Shown here: positions 23,101 to 29,249 of the stretch, one piece after another
Layout: the number at the start of each line of letters is the position of its first letter
Numbering within the stretch: the stretch's first letter is position 1
Assembly: GCA_012845835.1 (NCBI GenBank)
Contig: JABAKD010000018.1
Location: 2,535,729 to 2,599,728, forward strand
Reading direction: 5' to 3'
DNA length: 64,000 bases
Source: Undaria pinnatifida
Lineage: Eukaryota > Sar > Phaeophyceae > Laminariales > Alariaceae
Position numbers and translations under genes: made by a program
Notes under the pieces: generated by a model
The model's input: only the letters and a program-made list of their open reading frames with translations
What the model was told of the DNA's origin: nothing
Database searches by the model: none

Positions 23101-24539
23101 TGTGGTATGATATGGTATGGCATGATATTGTATGATACGGTATGGTATGGTATGGTATGATATGGTATGGTATGGTATTGTATGGTATGGTATGGTATGG
23201 TATGATATGGTATGGTATAGTTTGGTATGGTGTGGTATGGTATGATATGATATTGTACGATATGATAGCTCAGACCCGGTAGTGAAAATTGGGGGTACCC
23301 TCCCCCCTACCGTCCGTGACCTTGAACCAACCAAAAAAATGAAAATGGCGTTCTTTCGGACGATTTTTGGTTATATTAAGCAGCCCCACGTCATTCAGAA
23401 ACCATAGTGTTTCAGACGAAAAGTGATGCCTCTATCGTAGCGCACGCGTCCAGAACTGCGTGTGATAGTACAGAAAGGGTATCTGTTAGGAGCAGGAAAG
23501 GTGCTCCCATCTCGAAACAGATGCATAGTCGACGATGAAGTGGCTAAACAGAAATAACAACATGAGTGCGTACGCCCTCCTCCTTCGCATCCACCCCCCC
23601 TCCCCGCTCCTCTCCATTCCGCGAACCCTTCCGCCCCCCCTGCCCACCTCTTGCCGTCTATTTGGTGTGAGTTCGCCTTTCGCTCCGCCAATCTCCACAC
23701 CGCCTCCCCTTCCTCAATCGACGACGAGAAAAGAACAATCTAGCTAAAAAATGCGGTCGATGATTGATTCCCTGTGCACGTGATATCTATGTGCTATGTT
23801 TAACGCATATGCTACGATAGAGGTAGCACTTTCTCCCGACGACCAAAAATCGTCGTAAACAAGTAATTTGTTTCGCATGATTCTCGCGGCATACCTAGGC
23901 CACAGATGGGGGTTTTCATCCGGCGTAGTCAGCGTTATTTTTTTCCAAAATCGTTTTTGGGAAAGTTCTTAAGCTCCCAAGTTGAGGAACCACAGAAAAA
24001 ACAAGATTGTTGAACCTCCATCATAGCACGTTATCATAGGTAGATATATGCCCCGCGCCGCGGTGAACACTCTGCACGTCCTCCGCCTGATGCAGACTCT
24101 TTTCGGACCCAGATTGCGATTCAGCGCCCCTACATCTTGACTCAAGTACTGGGTGCCTAAACAAACGTCTCTTCTTGTCTTGGAAAGTCGTTTGTTTTTA
24201 GAACTAGTTTTCAATGTTTACACTTGAATATACAGGTTCTAAACCTACCCTGGTTGGTTTAACGGTGATCATATGTTTTTCACGATAACGGAAAGTTCTG
24301 GTGCGCTACAGTAGTTCCCAACGTACAGCTCTGTGCCGATTACCTAGAAACCGTTTAGTCTATATATCCAAAAAAATTATGAACGTTGATATTTTCGTTC
24401 GTTTTACTCAGGTCCAATGCCGGCCATTGACGACCTGTCCGGCGGAACGGAGACCCATGGCTTCAGCGCCGCGGGCCTAGCGTCCACCGTGTTTCTGGCT
24501 GTTATCACCGGCTCTGTGTGCGGGGAGTTCCTACTGTAA
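5121..24539 (+). CDS. Multi-exon YHYH-domain protein, 5' end not found
   Basis: Proposed join: 5121-5193, 5421-5511, 6193-6317, 8793-8937, 10670-10729, 11398-11448, 13526-13630, 13929-13946, 14258-14331, 17959-18031, 18592-18694, 24412-24539. Every junction keeps frame, all introns start GT and end AG, and the product ends at TAA 24537-24539. From 5421 on it encodes 323 residues. Landmarks in family order are TGCPNH, NGVALFSPYA, FDPCGGHA, VYHYHVTAGC, HSPQLGWSFDGFPVYG, LDSCNGYLGTMDG and NCYRGCCPDG. These match the YHYH domain (PF14240), whose function is unknown. The tail (GLASTVFLAVITGSVCGEFLL) is hydrophobic and could be a membrane or GPI-attachment segment (inference). A signal peptide would be expected in a missing first exon. 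The phase at 5121 requires an upstream exon ending in one extra base. The 5121 exon and the 18-bp exon are the weakest parts. Confidence 0.82.
5421..5511 (+). CDS. YHYH gene exon with TGCPNH motif
   Basis: Acceptor CTCTGTCGCAG, donor AAT|GTGAGT. The first base completes a codon from upstream, then 30 codons include ARIVTSATGCPNH and INPNSAN, like the N-terminal part of YHYH domains. Confidence 0.8.
5512..6192 (+). other. YHYH gene intron, C-rich
   Basis: Dominated by CCCACC-type runs (5600-6180), which leave proline-rich frames open on the plus strand by composition. It contains a relic copy of the next exon at 5939-5995. Confidence 0.7.
5939..5995 (+). pseudogene. Relic duplicate of the 6193 exon start
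   Basis: Reads YSLSEVMIPAYPMLIGDF, closely parallel to YSSSEEIIPAFPMLMDKD at 6193. It lacks an AG acceptor directly upstream (CCGTG instead) and ends after about 19 codons in C-rich sequence, so it is probably a dead exon copy. Confidence 0.7.
6193..6317 (+). CDS. YHYH gene exon with FNGVALF motif
   Basis: Acceptor CTTCGGCAG, donor TTCAG|GTGGGT. Reads YSSSEEIIPAFPML, then TDLSTFGGGIGIMFNGVALF and two bases of a Ser codon completed by the next exon. The GxIGxxxNGV pattern is typical of the domain. Confidence 0.87.
6846..6917 (+). pseudogene. Relic duplicate of the YHYH-motif exon 5' half
   Basis: Reads WDDATTIYDTSPT, then a stretch equivalent to EGDTF after a frame change. It aligns with the relic at 8303 and less closely with the functional exon at 8793. 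Confidence 0.55.
7065..7135 (+). repeat. Intron repeat F (GTGCTCCGTCTCGA type), copy 1
   Basis: GGAACGGCGCTCCGTCTCGA followed by a GCGTGGTCA stretch and then a poly-C tract. Related copies lie near 7840, 14435, 18350 (minus) and 23485. Confidence 0.6.
7838..7910 (+). repeat. Intron repeat F, copy 2
   Basis: GAAACGGTGCTCCGTCTCGA, then GGGATCCGCGATCAATGGTC, followed by C-rich sequence. Confidence 0.6.
8303..8387 (+). pseudogene. Second relic of the YHYH-motif exon 5' half
   Basis: Reads NDAIWAGDGTTTACDYSAI, then MEGDTF, matching ESSATALEGDTF of the 8793 exon. It then diverges before the CGGH motif. The upstream ATTCTGCTAC also matches the sequence before the true acceptor. Confidence 0.65.
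8460..8697 (+). repeat. CAA-tailed element, copy 1
   Basis: Contains GTAGGCTGACTCCCGATTTT, ATATATGCGTGTACCACCTT and GACTGGAGCCTGTCCTGTGA, ending in an impure ACAACAACA run. The same order occurs at 31.4 (minus), 45 (minus), 49.9, 51.2 and 54.3 kb. Confidence 0.75.
8793..8937 (+). CDS. YHYH gene exon carrying the YHYH motif
   Basis: Acceptor CTGAACATAG, donor GAGCAG|GTGGGC. The first base completes Ser, then PYAAVGAADSYESSATALEG, DTFDPCGGHASETG, VYHYHVTAGC and IQEQ. The CGGH and YHYH clusters define the family and are intact. Confidence 0.9.
8938..10669 (+). other. YHYH gene intron
   Basis: Contains G-rich tracts at 9040-9470 and an unidentified open frame at 9611-9883. Elsewhere I see short frames on both strands without recognisable motifs. 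Confidence 0.6.
9611..9883 (+). CDS. Unidentified 90-residue open frame inside an intron
   Basis: I do not recognise it. It reads without low complexity, including HFLGQGGAALFTLNVQLVSL, DEVHELVFPGRTTC and FFELEREYFDTF before a TGA, and looks more protein-like than its surroundings. It lies in the sense direction inside a YHYH gene intron, has no clear splice sites, and could be a fragment of a mobile element or a chance frame. Confidence 0.3.
   Translation: MILAQGCVDSSSPANDLKAHICKGPYLSRVDNPRRHPERHAHFLGQGGAALFTLNVQLVSLDEVHELVFPGRTTCRFFELEREYFDTFSM
10670..10729 (+). CDS. YHYH gene exon with HSPQLGWSF
   Basis: Acceptor CCGGCGCAG, donor TTT|GTGAGT, 20 codons in phase 0. NNHSPQLGWSF is the conserved stretch that precedes DGFPVYG in the family, and that motif is supplied by the next exon. 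Confidence 0.88.
11066..11312 (+). repeat. MITE-A copy
   Basis: Starts TACGATAGAGGTAGCAC and ends CACCTTTATCGCAGCACGCG, a near inverted repeat. Internal TTTCTGAA and AAGCTCCCAAGTTGAGGAAC are family hallmarks. Confidence 0.7.
11398..11448 (+). CDS. YHYH gene exon DGFPVYGQLGREGVEML
   Basis: Acceptor GGGGCGCAG, donor CTG|GTGAGT, 17 codons in phase 0. It directly continues the GWSF of the previous exon. Confidence 0.9.
12038..12172 (+). repeat. Tandem duplication of about 70 bp
   Basis: GTGTCTGTGAAG, TAACTTGTGATAAA and GATAGCTTGTAAAGTGGCGC occur twice in order. The rest of the intron (11449-13525) holds nothing I can identify apart from C-rich sequence at 13360-13500 next to the acceptor. Confidence 0.7.
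13526..13630 (+). CDS. YHYH gene exon LDSCNGYLGTMDG
   Basis: Acceptor CATGTAG, donor ATG|GTGAGC, 35 codons in phase 0. VCGNEGADKTYCLDSCNGYL and GVDNFRYRYYM match the cysteine-rich C-terminal half of the domain. Confidence 0.9.
13929..13946 (+). CDS. YHYH gene, tentative 18-bp microexon
   Basis: TTTTCGTAG precedes ACAACCAATGGCATTCAG (TTNGIQ). The donor GTCCAT is weak. It preserves frame and would give RYYM-TTNGIQ-SCGF. Because its length is a multiple of three, the gene stays open with or without it. Confidence 0.4.
14066..14108 (+). pseudogene. Relic duplicate of the 14258 exon
   Basis: After TCCGTTAG it reads CGCNENFLPSTTN, parallel to CGFNENFFPSTTN at 14261, then runs into a stop before the CYRGCC part. 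Confidence 0.65.
14258..14331 (+). CDS. YHYH gene exon with NCYRGCC
   Basis: Acceptor GGTTTCTCAG, donor TTACA|GTGAGT. Reads SCGFNENFFPSTTNCYRGCC, then PDGL and two bases of a Gln codon. The CxRGCCP stretch closes the domain in family members. Confidence 0.88.
14430..14480 (+). repeat. Intron repeat F, copy 3
   Basis: GGAACAGTGCTCCGTCTCGA, then AAGGGATACGTGG, with C-rich sequence about 50 bp on. Confidence 0.6.
14782..14991 (+). CDS. Unidentified 69-residue basic open frame in an intron
   Basis: Starts MADDNKSLFYNEANKAKGNG and is rich in Lys and Arg. I do not recognise it. It lies just before MITE-C-like sequence and could belong to that element or be chance. Confidence 0.2.
   Translation: MADDNKSLFYNEANKAKGNGRGLPRFSINQVFRHSHARLCKRYLTDKKASGGRFWRKVGRRFIAGSSTL
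14995..15275 (+). repeat. MITE-C related block with internal duplication
   Basis: Contains GGGTCACCCCGGGCCACTCC and then two tandem copies of about 107 bp, each with AGAAACAAAAAGGCCTCAAA, a C run, GCCGTAGCATTGGTGCG and TTCTGGATCTCCGTACTTGG. Confidence 0.65.
15325..15653 (+). repeat. MITE-A copy
   Basis: CTACGATAGAGGTAG at the left and GATCGTAGCACGCG at the right. It contains a small tandem duplication of GCCTAGGCCATGGGATTTTT. Confidence 0.7.
15848..16080 (+). repeat. MITE-A copy, right end truncated
   Basis: Begins GCCTGTTACCATAGAGGAAG and runs to the internal GAGGGAACCTTAGAAAA, then abuts the next copy. Confidence 0.6.
16083..16344 (+). repeat. MITE-A copy
   Basis: ACACGTGCTACGATAGAGG at the left and TAACGTAGCACGCGT at the right. 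It lies back to back with the previous copy. Confidence 0.7.
16635..16740 (+). repeat. MITE-C fragment
   Basis: Carries the palindrome GTCACTCGCGCGAGTGAC and CCCGGGCCACTG, then CGTAGCATTGGTCGCCGG. Confidence 0.6.
16741..17012 (-). repeat. MITE-A copy
   Basis: GCGCGCTACCATAGAGGTGC at the left, and CTAGGGCGTAGCATGCGTC at the right as a decayed partner. A CCATGGCTCCTAGGTAC hallmark lies inside. Confidence 0.65.
17095..17560 (+). repeat. MITE-C related sequences
   Basis: Repeated CACTCGCGCGAGCGATCCC, CCCGCGCGAGAGATCC and GAGCCACACCCCTCGCGCAA segments mixed with AAAAACGAAAAAAAC-like spacers. Element boundaries are not clear. Confidence 0.45.
17959..18031 (+). CDS. YHYH gene exon CTTHMVACGDIAKAGYTADY
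   Basis: Acceptor AAACATAG, donor GAG|GTGGGT. The first G completes the Gln codon left by 14331, then 24 codons in frame. I know of no domain motif here. Support is phase, splice sites and the open frame continuing to 18592 and 24412. Confidence 0.65.
18325..18385 (-). repeat. Intron repeat F, copy 4
   Basis: On the minus strand: GTCTTGAACGGGATGCGTGG followed by TCAATGGG, and further on a poly-C tract (plus-strand G runs at 18060-18330). Confidence 0.5.
18592..18694 (+). CDS. YHYH gene exon, acidic segment
   Basis: A pyrimidine-rich tract and GAAAAG precede it (two further in-frame AG choices lie 3 and 6 bases on). Donor CTGG|GTGAGA. Reads DNVYDSALIEGDDTDLIGTD, NSLDCSLYL and one base that the last exon turns into Gly. 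The acceptor is the uncertain part. Confidence 0.6.
18893..19117 (-). repeat. MITE-B copy
   Basis: Minus-strand copy of a family of about 240 bp with AACGAAATCGCCGGTTTT near one end and CCATAGCCCCCCC near the other. It shares GTGTGTAAAGGTCTATC and CGAGGAGGGATGCTA with the other three copies. Confidence 0.75.
19435..19665 (+). repeat. MITE-C copy
   Basis: Begins CAGTGGCTCGGAGTCACTCG and ends CACTCACGCGAGTGGCTCAA, then GCTCGGTAGTGAAAAAGGAG. This copy shows the uninterrupted order later split by the pentanucleotide array. Confidence 0.6.
20699..20870 (+). repeat. MITE-A fragment
   Basis: GCGTTTTACGATGGAGGTGG start, then TTTCTGAATGAAGTGGCTCC and CATGGGATTTGTCATCCG. The right end is lost. Confidence 0.55.
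20885..21151 (-). repeat. MITE-A copy
   Basis: ACGCGTGCTACACTAGAG at the left and CCCTCTATCGTAGCACGTG at the right, with TTTTCCGACGATTTTAGGTT inside. Confidence 0.75.
21152..22109. other. YHYH gene intron, mixed sequence
   Basis: Frames at 21382-21674 are open on both strands without recognisable motifs. 21945-22109 resembles fragments of MITE-A. No gene is called. Confidence 0.4.
22110..22386 (-). repeat. MITE-A copy
   Basis: ACGCGTGCTACAATAGAGGT at the left and TACCTCTATCGCGGCACGC at the right. Confidence 0.75.
22430..23330 (+). repeat. MITE-C copy split by the pentanucleotide array
   Basis: Left part: CAGTGGCTCGGTGTCACTCG to GAGTCACCCGCGCGAG (22608). Right part: GCTCAGACCCGGTAGTGAAA onward (23268). 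Compared with 19595-19650, only the few bases between GCGAG and GCTCA are replaced. Confidence 0.65.
22609..23267 (+). repeat. Pentanucleotide satellite (GGTAT/GATAT)
   Basis: About 660 bp of 5-bp units TATGG and TATGA in mixed order with few variants (TATGT, ATTGT, CACGT). Longer blocks recur, for example TGGTATAACATGGTACGATA at about 22616 and 22767. The resulting HTISYHTIPYH-like frames on the minus strand are compositional. Confidence 0.95.
23335..23455 (-). repeat. MITE-A fragment
   Basis: TTTCGGACGATTTTTGGTTA through to GATGCCTCTATCGTAGCGC. Confidence 0.55.
23480..23530 (+). repeat. Intron repeat F, copy 5 (diverged)
   Basis: GGAGCAGGAAAGGTGCTCCC, then ATCTCGAAACAGATGCATAG, followed by C-rich sequence near 23595. 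Confidence 0.45.
23808..24033 (+). repeat. MITE-A copy
   Basis: ATATGCTACGATAGAGGTAG at the left and CCTCCATCATAGCACGTTA at the right. Confidence 0.65.
24412..24539 (+). CDS. YHYH gene terminal exon with hydrophobic tail
   Basis: Acceptor GTTTTACTCAG. The first two bases complete the Gly codon from 18694, then PMPAIDDLSGGTETHGFSAA, a hydrophobic run GLASTVFLAVITGSV and CGEFLL before TAA. A Ser/Gly/Ala stretch followed by a short terminal hydrophobic run resembles a GPI-attachment signal or a single membrane anchor (inference). Confidence 0.7.
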
Positions 24540-24774
24540 CGGCGGAGACACTGTGGGGGGCGGGTGTGCTAGTATCACGCATGACCGTAGTCGAAGGAAC
24601 ATAAGCCCTCGCACCCCGGTAATGCCGGGACGGCGCACGCCGGGTTTTTGTTAGTTTGACCTGAACGCGGCAATTGACGGTTTTGTGTTGAAGAGGGTTT
24701 GTATAAACCTCCGAGGCATTCTTGAGAAATTTCCTGCTTTTGTGATTTTGGACGAGGAGCCCTCTACAAGCCTT

Positions 24775-25032
24775 TGGATGCATGCTACGATAGAGGCGTG
24801 TACCAGTTTCCTTCTGAGGTTCCTCAATTTCGGAGCTTAAGACTTCTCCCAAAAACTGGTTTTGGAGGAAAATGAAACTACCATGACACCGGGATGAAAA
24901 CTCCCATGGCCTAGGTGCAAGACGAGAATCATGCAAAATCTAAGGGGGCGTATTTTCCGACGATTTTTGTTTAAGGAGCCCGGTCATTCAAAATCCGTTT
25001 CAGAAGAAATGTGCTATCTCTATCGTAGCATG
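24775..25032 (-). repeat. MITE-A copy
   Basis: TGCATGCTACGATAGAGGCG at the left and TATCTCTATCGTAGCATGCA at the right. This copy lies outside the YHYH gene, just beyond its stop. Confidence 0.78.
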
Positions 25033-25110
25033 CATATTTGCTCTGCTCTCTCTCCCTCGCTCTGTGTTATTTAGCTCCAAGGCCCCACGGCCTGATCGCC
25101 CCGCGGCGAG

Positions 25111-26430
25111 ATGAGATCATATGCCTTCGGTGTTCATAATAACGTAAAACCTCTCCCGCAGTCCGCCGCTGGTGTAGAGCGATCGATGTACTCGGCGGCG
25201 TGGAATGAGCCCATGAAACTTGAAATTGATGGTCACAAAATGACCGCGACACATACAAGGCGCCGCAACGTTGCCAAGGGGGCGGCATCCTGTAGGAGCA
25301 AGTGGGTGTTTTCCCAAAAGAATAATCAAGCCGGCTTGATAGGTGAGACAAAGGCGAGACGTTTTTGGCGAAGGGATTTAGCCAGGGGGTGCAGGGCGGT
25401 GCTTGCTTTGAGACGTTACCAATTCCCTCAACATCAGCGTTGGTTGAAACTCTGGCGACGACCGTTACAAATATTATGAAGGGATTGGAGACCGATTCTA
25501 CCATAGCCCCCCCAAAAGACCCGCGATATTCTTTAACGAACGTTTCATGGCTGCTCGACACGAGGAGGGATGCTATCAACAAAAGGTCTCCACATATTTC
25601 TTTGTGTGCAAAGGTCTATCGAACGATCACGTCCGGGTTTCAAGGGACACAGTATTTGAGGAGATACGACCGGGAGCTGGTTTCAAAACCGGCGATTTCG
25701 TTAAAGAAAAGTTGCGGGGGCTATCGTAGAATGACTCTGGATTACCATTGATGAACGTTTGGATGTCGCGCAAGCTTTATTTTTCACTGCAAACTTGACC
25801 GTGAAATATGTGTGAGACTACCCGATGGGCGTGGGGCGACATGTTCGGAAGTACTTTTCGCCTCAACATATCACTGCATGGTGTCTATATATATCAGAGC
25901 GGACGGCAGTGGGCCGGACTACTGGTTGAAACAGTGGCTGGGTACGGCATGGGGCGGACTGATCCGTGCCTTTTTCGCAAGGCTGTGAACGGAAAAAATA
26001 CCAATAATCATGAACGTTTATGTAGCTGACACCGTGACATCAGGTTGGACGAGAGGTACAAAGATTGTTGGGCCTCCTTAGTAGCAAAATATTCCCCGCA
26101 TGGATTAATAACATCGGAGAAATATTCTTCTGGGTACACGGGTTGCTATTTCAAACGCGACTGAGAAGTAAGTGGGAACGGTTTGGAAACTACCGAGAAG
26201 GCGTTTATTGAGAGTATACGCTGAATTGTTTTTGGGGCCACCTCGCCGTCTGACGTACCCGCACAACCCCCGATGTAGACAGAACTAGGCCATAAAAAAG
26301 GAGGGCCAGGCAAGAAGGGACTGGCGCCGCAAGAAGAGAATTTAGGCAGTTTAATTTGGTTGTTGAGTACTGTTATGGCTGCGCCAGACGTCTCGAACAA
26401 TCTGCGTCCTGACGCGGTGTACAACAAGGA
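25111..26430 (+). pseudogene. Ty1/copia reverse transcriptase relic, MITE-interrupted
   Basis: Remnant of copia pol. 25111-25490 shows WNEPMKLEIDGHKM, CRSKWVFSQKNN and VAKGFSQ, the N-terminal part of the copia reverse transcriptase. After a MITE-B insertion (25495-25732) it resumes with DVAQALFFTANL and DREICVRLPDGRG, then SGRQWAGLLVETV and RTDPCLFR. 26140-26425 shows frameshifted pieces such as TTEKAFIES, ATSPSDVPAQPP, SLIWLLSTVMAAPDVSN and DAVYN, the stretch after the catalytic core. The catalytic YVDD box is not intact. Stops and frame changes are frequent, and a MITE-E begins at 26450 where the similarity ends. No LTRs were found beside it. The sequence is diverged enough that it is unlikely to be the source of the young element at 35-42 kb. 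Confidence 0.8.
25495..25732 (+). repeat. MITE-B copy inserted in copia pol
   Basis: ATTCTACCATAGCCCCCCC at the left and GGGGGCTATCGTAGAAT at the right form an inverted repeat. An AAAACCGGCGATTTCGTTAA hallmark lies near the right end. Confidence 0.82.
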
Positions 26431-26449
26431 CCAGAAAGAAGGGTATCAG

Positions 26450-26632
26450 AAAGTCCCTGAGCTCTTCACATGAGGAACTCCATATCTCGCCCGAAAAATG
26501 ACTTCGAAGGCATTCGTTCGCACAACCCGACCAAGCTTCTATGCCTTGGTCAAAAAACATAATGTACTCGTGAAATTACTTCATTGGCCGGCAATTCCTC
26601 ACATGAGGAACCCAATCGCCCAGGGACTTTTT
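26450..26632 (+). repeat. MITE-E copy 1
   Basis: Starts AAAGTCCCTGAGCTCTTCAC and ends CCCAGGGACTTTTT in inverted orientation. It closely matches 50313-50499, including ATGACTTCGAAGGCATTCGT. Confidence 0.8.
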
Positions 26633-26861
26633 AGCTCAAAACTTGCAACCCATACCGTGGGATGACTCGGCGAGATGCAATGCAAGCTACTGTAAGTACG
26701 AACATGTCGTCGGTGATATGAACGAAATATAGCCTGGAAATAGCATGGGATATTGTTGTGCGGCAGCGAAAAAAAAGGGTTTAAAAGGCATTCATTCGAC
26801 AAAAAAATATCTAATAATGTGCAACACACATGTGCGTACATAAGTGTGACACATATTATAA

Positions 26862-26945
26862 AAATATTAATACACTCCAGCTGTGGTATCGAAGAGTTTA
26901 TCGAAACTAATATTTACAAGGCACGTGTGATACTCCGATATATAA
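26862..26945 (+). repeat. Family D end fragment
   Basis: TATTAATACACTCCAGCTGT, TATCGAAACTAATATTTACA and GTGTGATACTCCGATA: only the outer end of the family. Confidence 0.6.
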
Positions 26946-27191
26946 TATGCTCTATACACCGGAGGGCATGGGCTTGCCAAATGAGCTGTGTGGGTCGACG
27001 AACATTCCCGGAAACTTCATTGGTGCGCGCGCGCTATATTGGGCCGTTGCATCTGCGTCCGCACAGGCACACATTTTTCTGTCTAGAGACGCATGCACCA
27101 TTTCCCCTCTGAGGGCGGTTGCTCGAGGAGCTGTATCATATGCCTTCTAAGGCAATTATTCATGCCTGATGTTTAGCACTTAGTCTTGTAA

Positions 27192-27442
27192 GAACGCGTG
27201 CTATGATAGCGAGTGCACCACTTTTTTTCCGGGGTTCCTCAATTTGGGAGCTTAAGACATGTCCCTCCCAAAAATACTCTGCTGCACCGCGGATGAAACC
27301 TACCGTCATGGCCTAAGCACACTACTAGGGGAGTCGGAAAAATCAAATTATGGTATTTCCGATTGTTGGGTTACGGAGCGCCGTCATTCAGGAAAAAAAA
27401 ATAGCTAAAAAAAGGTTTACCTCGCTATCGTGGCACGCGTCT
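27192..27442 (-). repeat. MITE-A copy
   Basis: ACGCGTGCTATGATAGCGAG at the left and CTCGCTATCGTGGCACGCGT at the right. The compensating change (GCGAG/CTCGC) in both arms is notable. Confidence 0.78.
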
Positions 27443-27444
27443 GG

Positions 27445-27960
27445 GGGGCTTACAGTGGCCCGGAGTCACTCGCGCGATTTGACCCTTTCCTGTTCCTTCG
27501 CGGTCTTTCAATGCCATTTTTGTGTTTTTTTCAACTGTTTACATAGACTAGACTATTCTTAAAATGAAAATACACTCCAGCTGTGAGATCGAATATTCGG
27601 TCGAAACTCATCTTTGCAAGGAGTGTGTGATACTCCATGAATCCACGATGGGTGTTGGATTGGTAAAAGCTGCGCTGCGCCAACAAAACTAACTCGCCTA
27701 AGAACAAGGTGGTTTCGTCCGCAAGATTGTACCGAGGCACTCGCGCGAGTGATGAAAAACCTCAGTGGAAATCGGTGTACATGATGCTGCAGTGTCGTAG
27801 CCTTGACCCTCTAGGTACACCCAAACAAGTATTATATTTGCCAGACAACAATGGCGTGGCGTTCCGACGAGTTTTGAATAGGAAGCCCCTCCATTCAGAA
27901 GAGATGGTTAGGGCTAGGGATAGCGTTAAGGTTTTAGCCCCAACATGCCATCCTTAGCGC
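27445..27960 (+). repeat. MITE-C fragments with a family D end between them
   Basis: CAGTGGCCCGGAGTCACTCG at 27453. The family D end ATACACTCCAGCTGTGAGAT sits at 27570-27645. CACTCGCGCGAGTGATG lies near 27738, and a partial MITE-A right end (TTAGCGCAGCACGCGTC) at 27955-27970. Confidence 0.5.
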
Positions 27961-28189
27961 AGCACGCGTCTTCGCAGGATATGTATGTATGCCTTCAGCG
28001 CGTGCGATCAACTATCGGGTGAGTTCATTTGACACGTATCTCTGGCATACTTCGTATAGTCTATGTGGGTGTGTACCAAAATAACTACCTGAGAGATTTT
28101 CTGGGGCCTCAATGAACAGAGCTGTATGCGCGTCCGTGCATGGGGGGAGTGGTTGTACCACTGCATGTGGGGGTGGGGGGGGAATACTG

Positions 28190-28434
28190 ATTCTACGATA
28201 GTCCCCCCCCCCCCCCCCCCCAAACCGGCGATTTTCTGTATTGACGAACGTTTCATGGCTGCGCGACACGAGAAAGGATGCCCTGAGAACTAAAATATCA
28301 CATATTTTCTTGTGTGCAAAGGACGGTCGACCGATGACGTCGGGGCGGCAAGGGGCACCGTGGGGAGATATGGCGGGAGTTGGTTTCGAAACCGGCGATT
28401 TCGTTAAAGAAAAGATGGGGGGCTACCGTAGAAC
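28190..28434 (+). repeat. MITE-B copy
   Basis: ATTCTACGATAGTCCCCCCC at the left and GGGGGGCTACCGTAGAA at the right. It is the cleanest of the four copies. Confidence 0.82.
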
Positions 28435-29026
28435 CACTCGGTATAGCATGTGTGCGTTTCGTTTTGGCGAAGATATTGTGGTAGTCGTGTTCCACAAACA
28501 TAAACAATACACAGTGCATACGTAACGCACTTGTTAGTACCAGGTATGTGTGTTTACCACAAAAGTTTCGTATCGAAGAACTATCGTTGGCAGTTCCTTC
28601 GTGCGCACGTCATGACTTGTTGTATGCGTGTCCGCGCGTATATGGGGGATCTGGGCGTGCACTTGCGTCAGGGGAGGGGGAGGCAGGCCTTGAAGGTGTA
28701 CATGTAGTCTATATCATATACGACGTATATTTTATGTACGCATATATGACGTGTGTGTGATCGCTCGTCGACCGGCTGCGAAAGTATACACCAGCCCACA
28801 CAAGACGATGCGATTAGAAGCATGGCCAAAAGTAATCAACATCCTTCAATTATCCATCGATAAGGGCTCTCTGTCTCGACCAGAAGTGATCCTAACAGAC
28901 ACTCCGGTGCCATCTCCGCAGCTCTCACCACAGAGTTAGAGTCTCGGGGTACACATCATTCCTTCGCACACGGCACTGTTAAAAACCCTTCTGACCGGTT
29001 GAGCTCCTCCTCCAGTGAGTGTGGAG

Positions 29027-29224
29027 ACGCGTGCTACGATAGAAGTAGCAATTTTCGTTGGAAAACCTACCGTAGGCCTTGGTAGGACATGGGGTTATTC
29101 ATTCGGTATGGTAGCAGCTATATTTTTTTGTCCAAATCAGTTTTTGGGATATGTATTAAGCTCCCAAACTGAGGAAACCTCAAAAAGAAAGGGGTATCTG
29201 GTACACCTCTATCGTAGCACGCGT
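29027..29224 (+). repeat. MITE-A copy
   Basis: ACGCGTGCTACGATAGAAGT at the left and ACACCTCTATCGTAGCACGC at the right. Confidence 0.78.
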
Positions 29225-29249
29225 CCGAACAACTATCAGTTAGTACGAC

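Noticed and set aside
22609-23267. Telomeric or centromeric array
   Set aside because: The unit is not a known telomere repeat, the array is short, and it lies inside a MITE within a gene intron.
22596-23334. Long minus-strand frames of HTIPYHTISYH type
   Set aside because: Pure by-product of the pentanucleotide array, with all three frames equally open.
5121-24539. Pogo insertion as part of the YHYH gene's first intron
   Set aside because: Possible, but no upstream exon was found on the far side of 40-4080, so I do not claim it.
25495-25732. MITE-B frame (for example 25547-25729) as a small protein
   Set aside because: The frame lies wholly within a repeat with inverted ends and is broken in the other copies.
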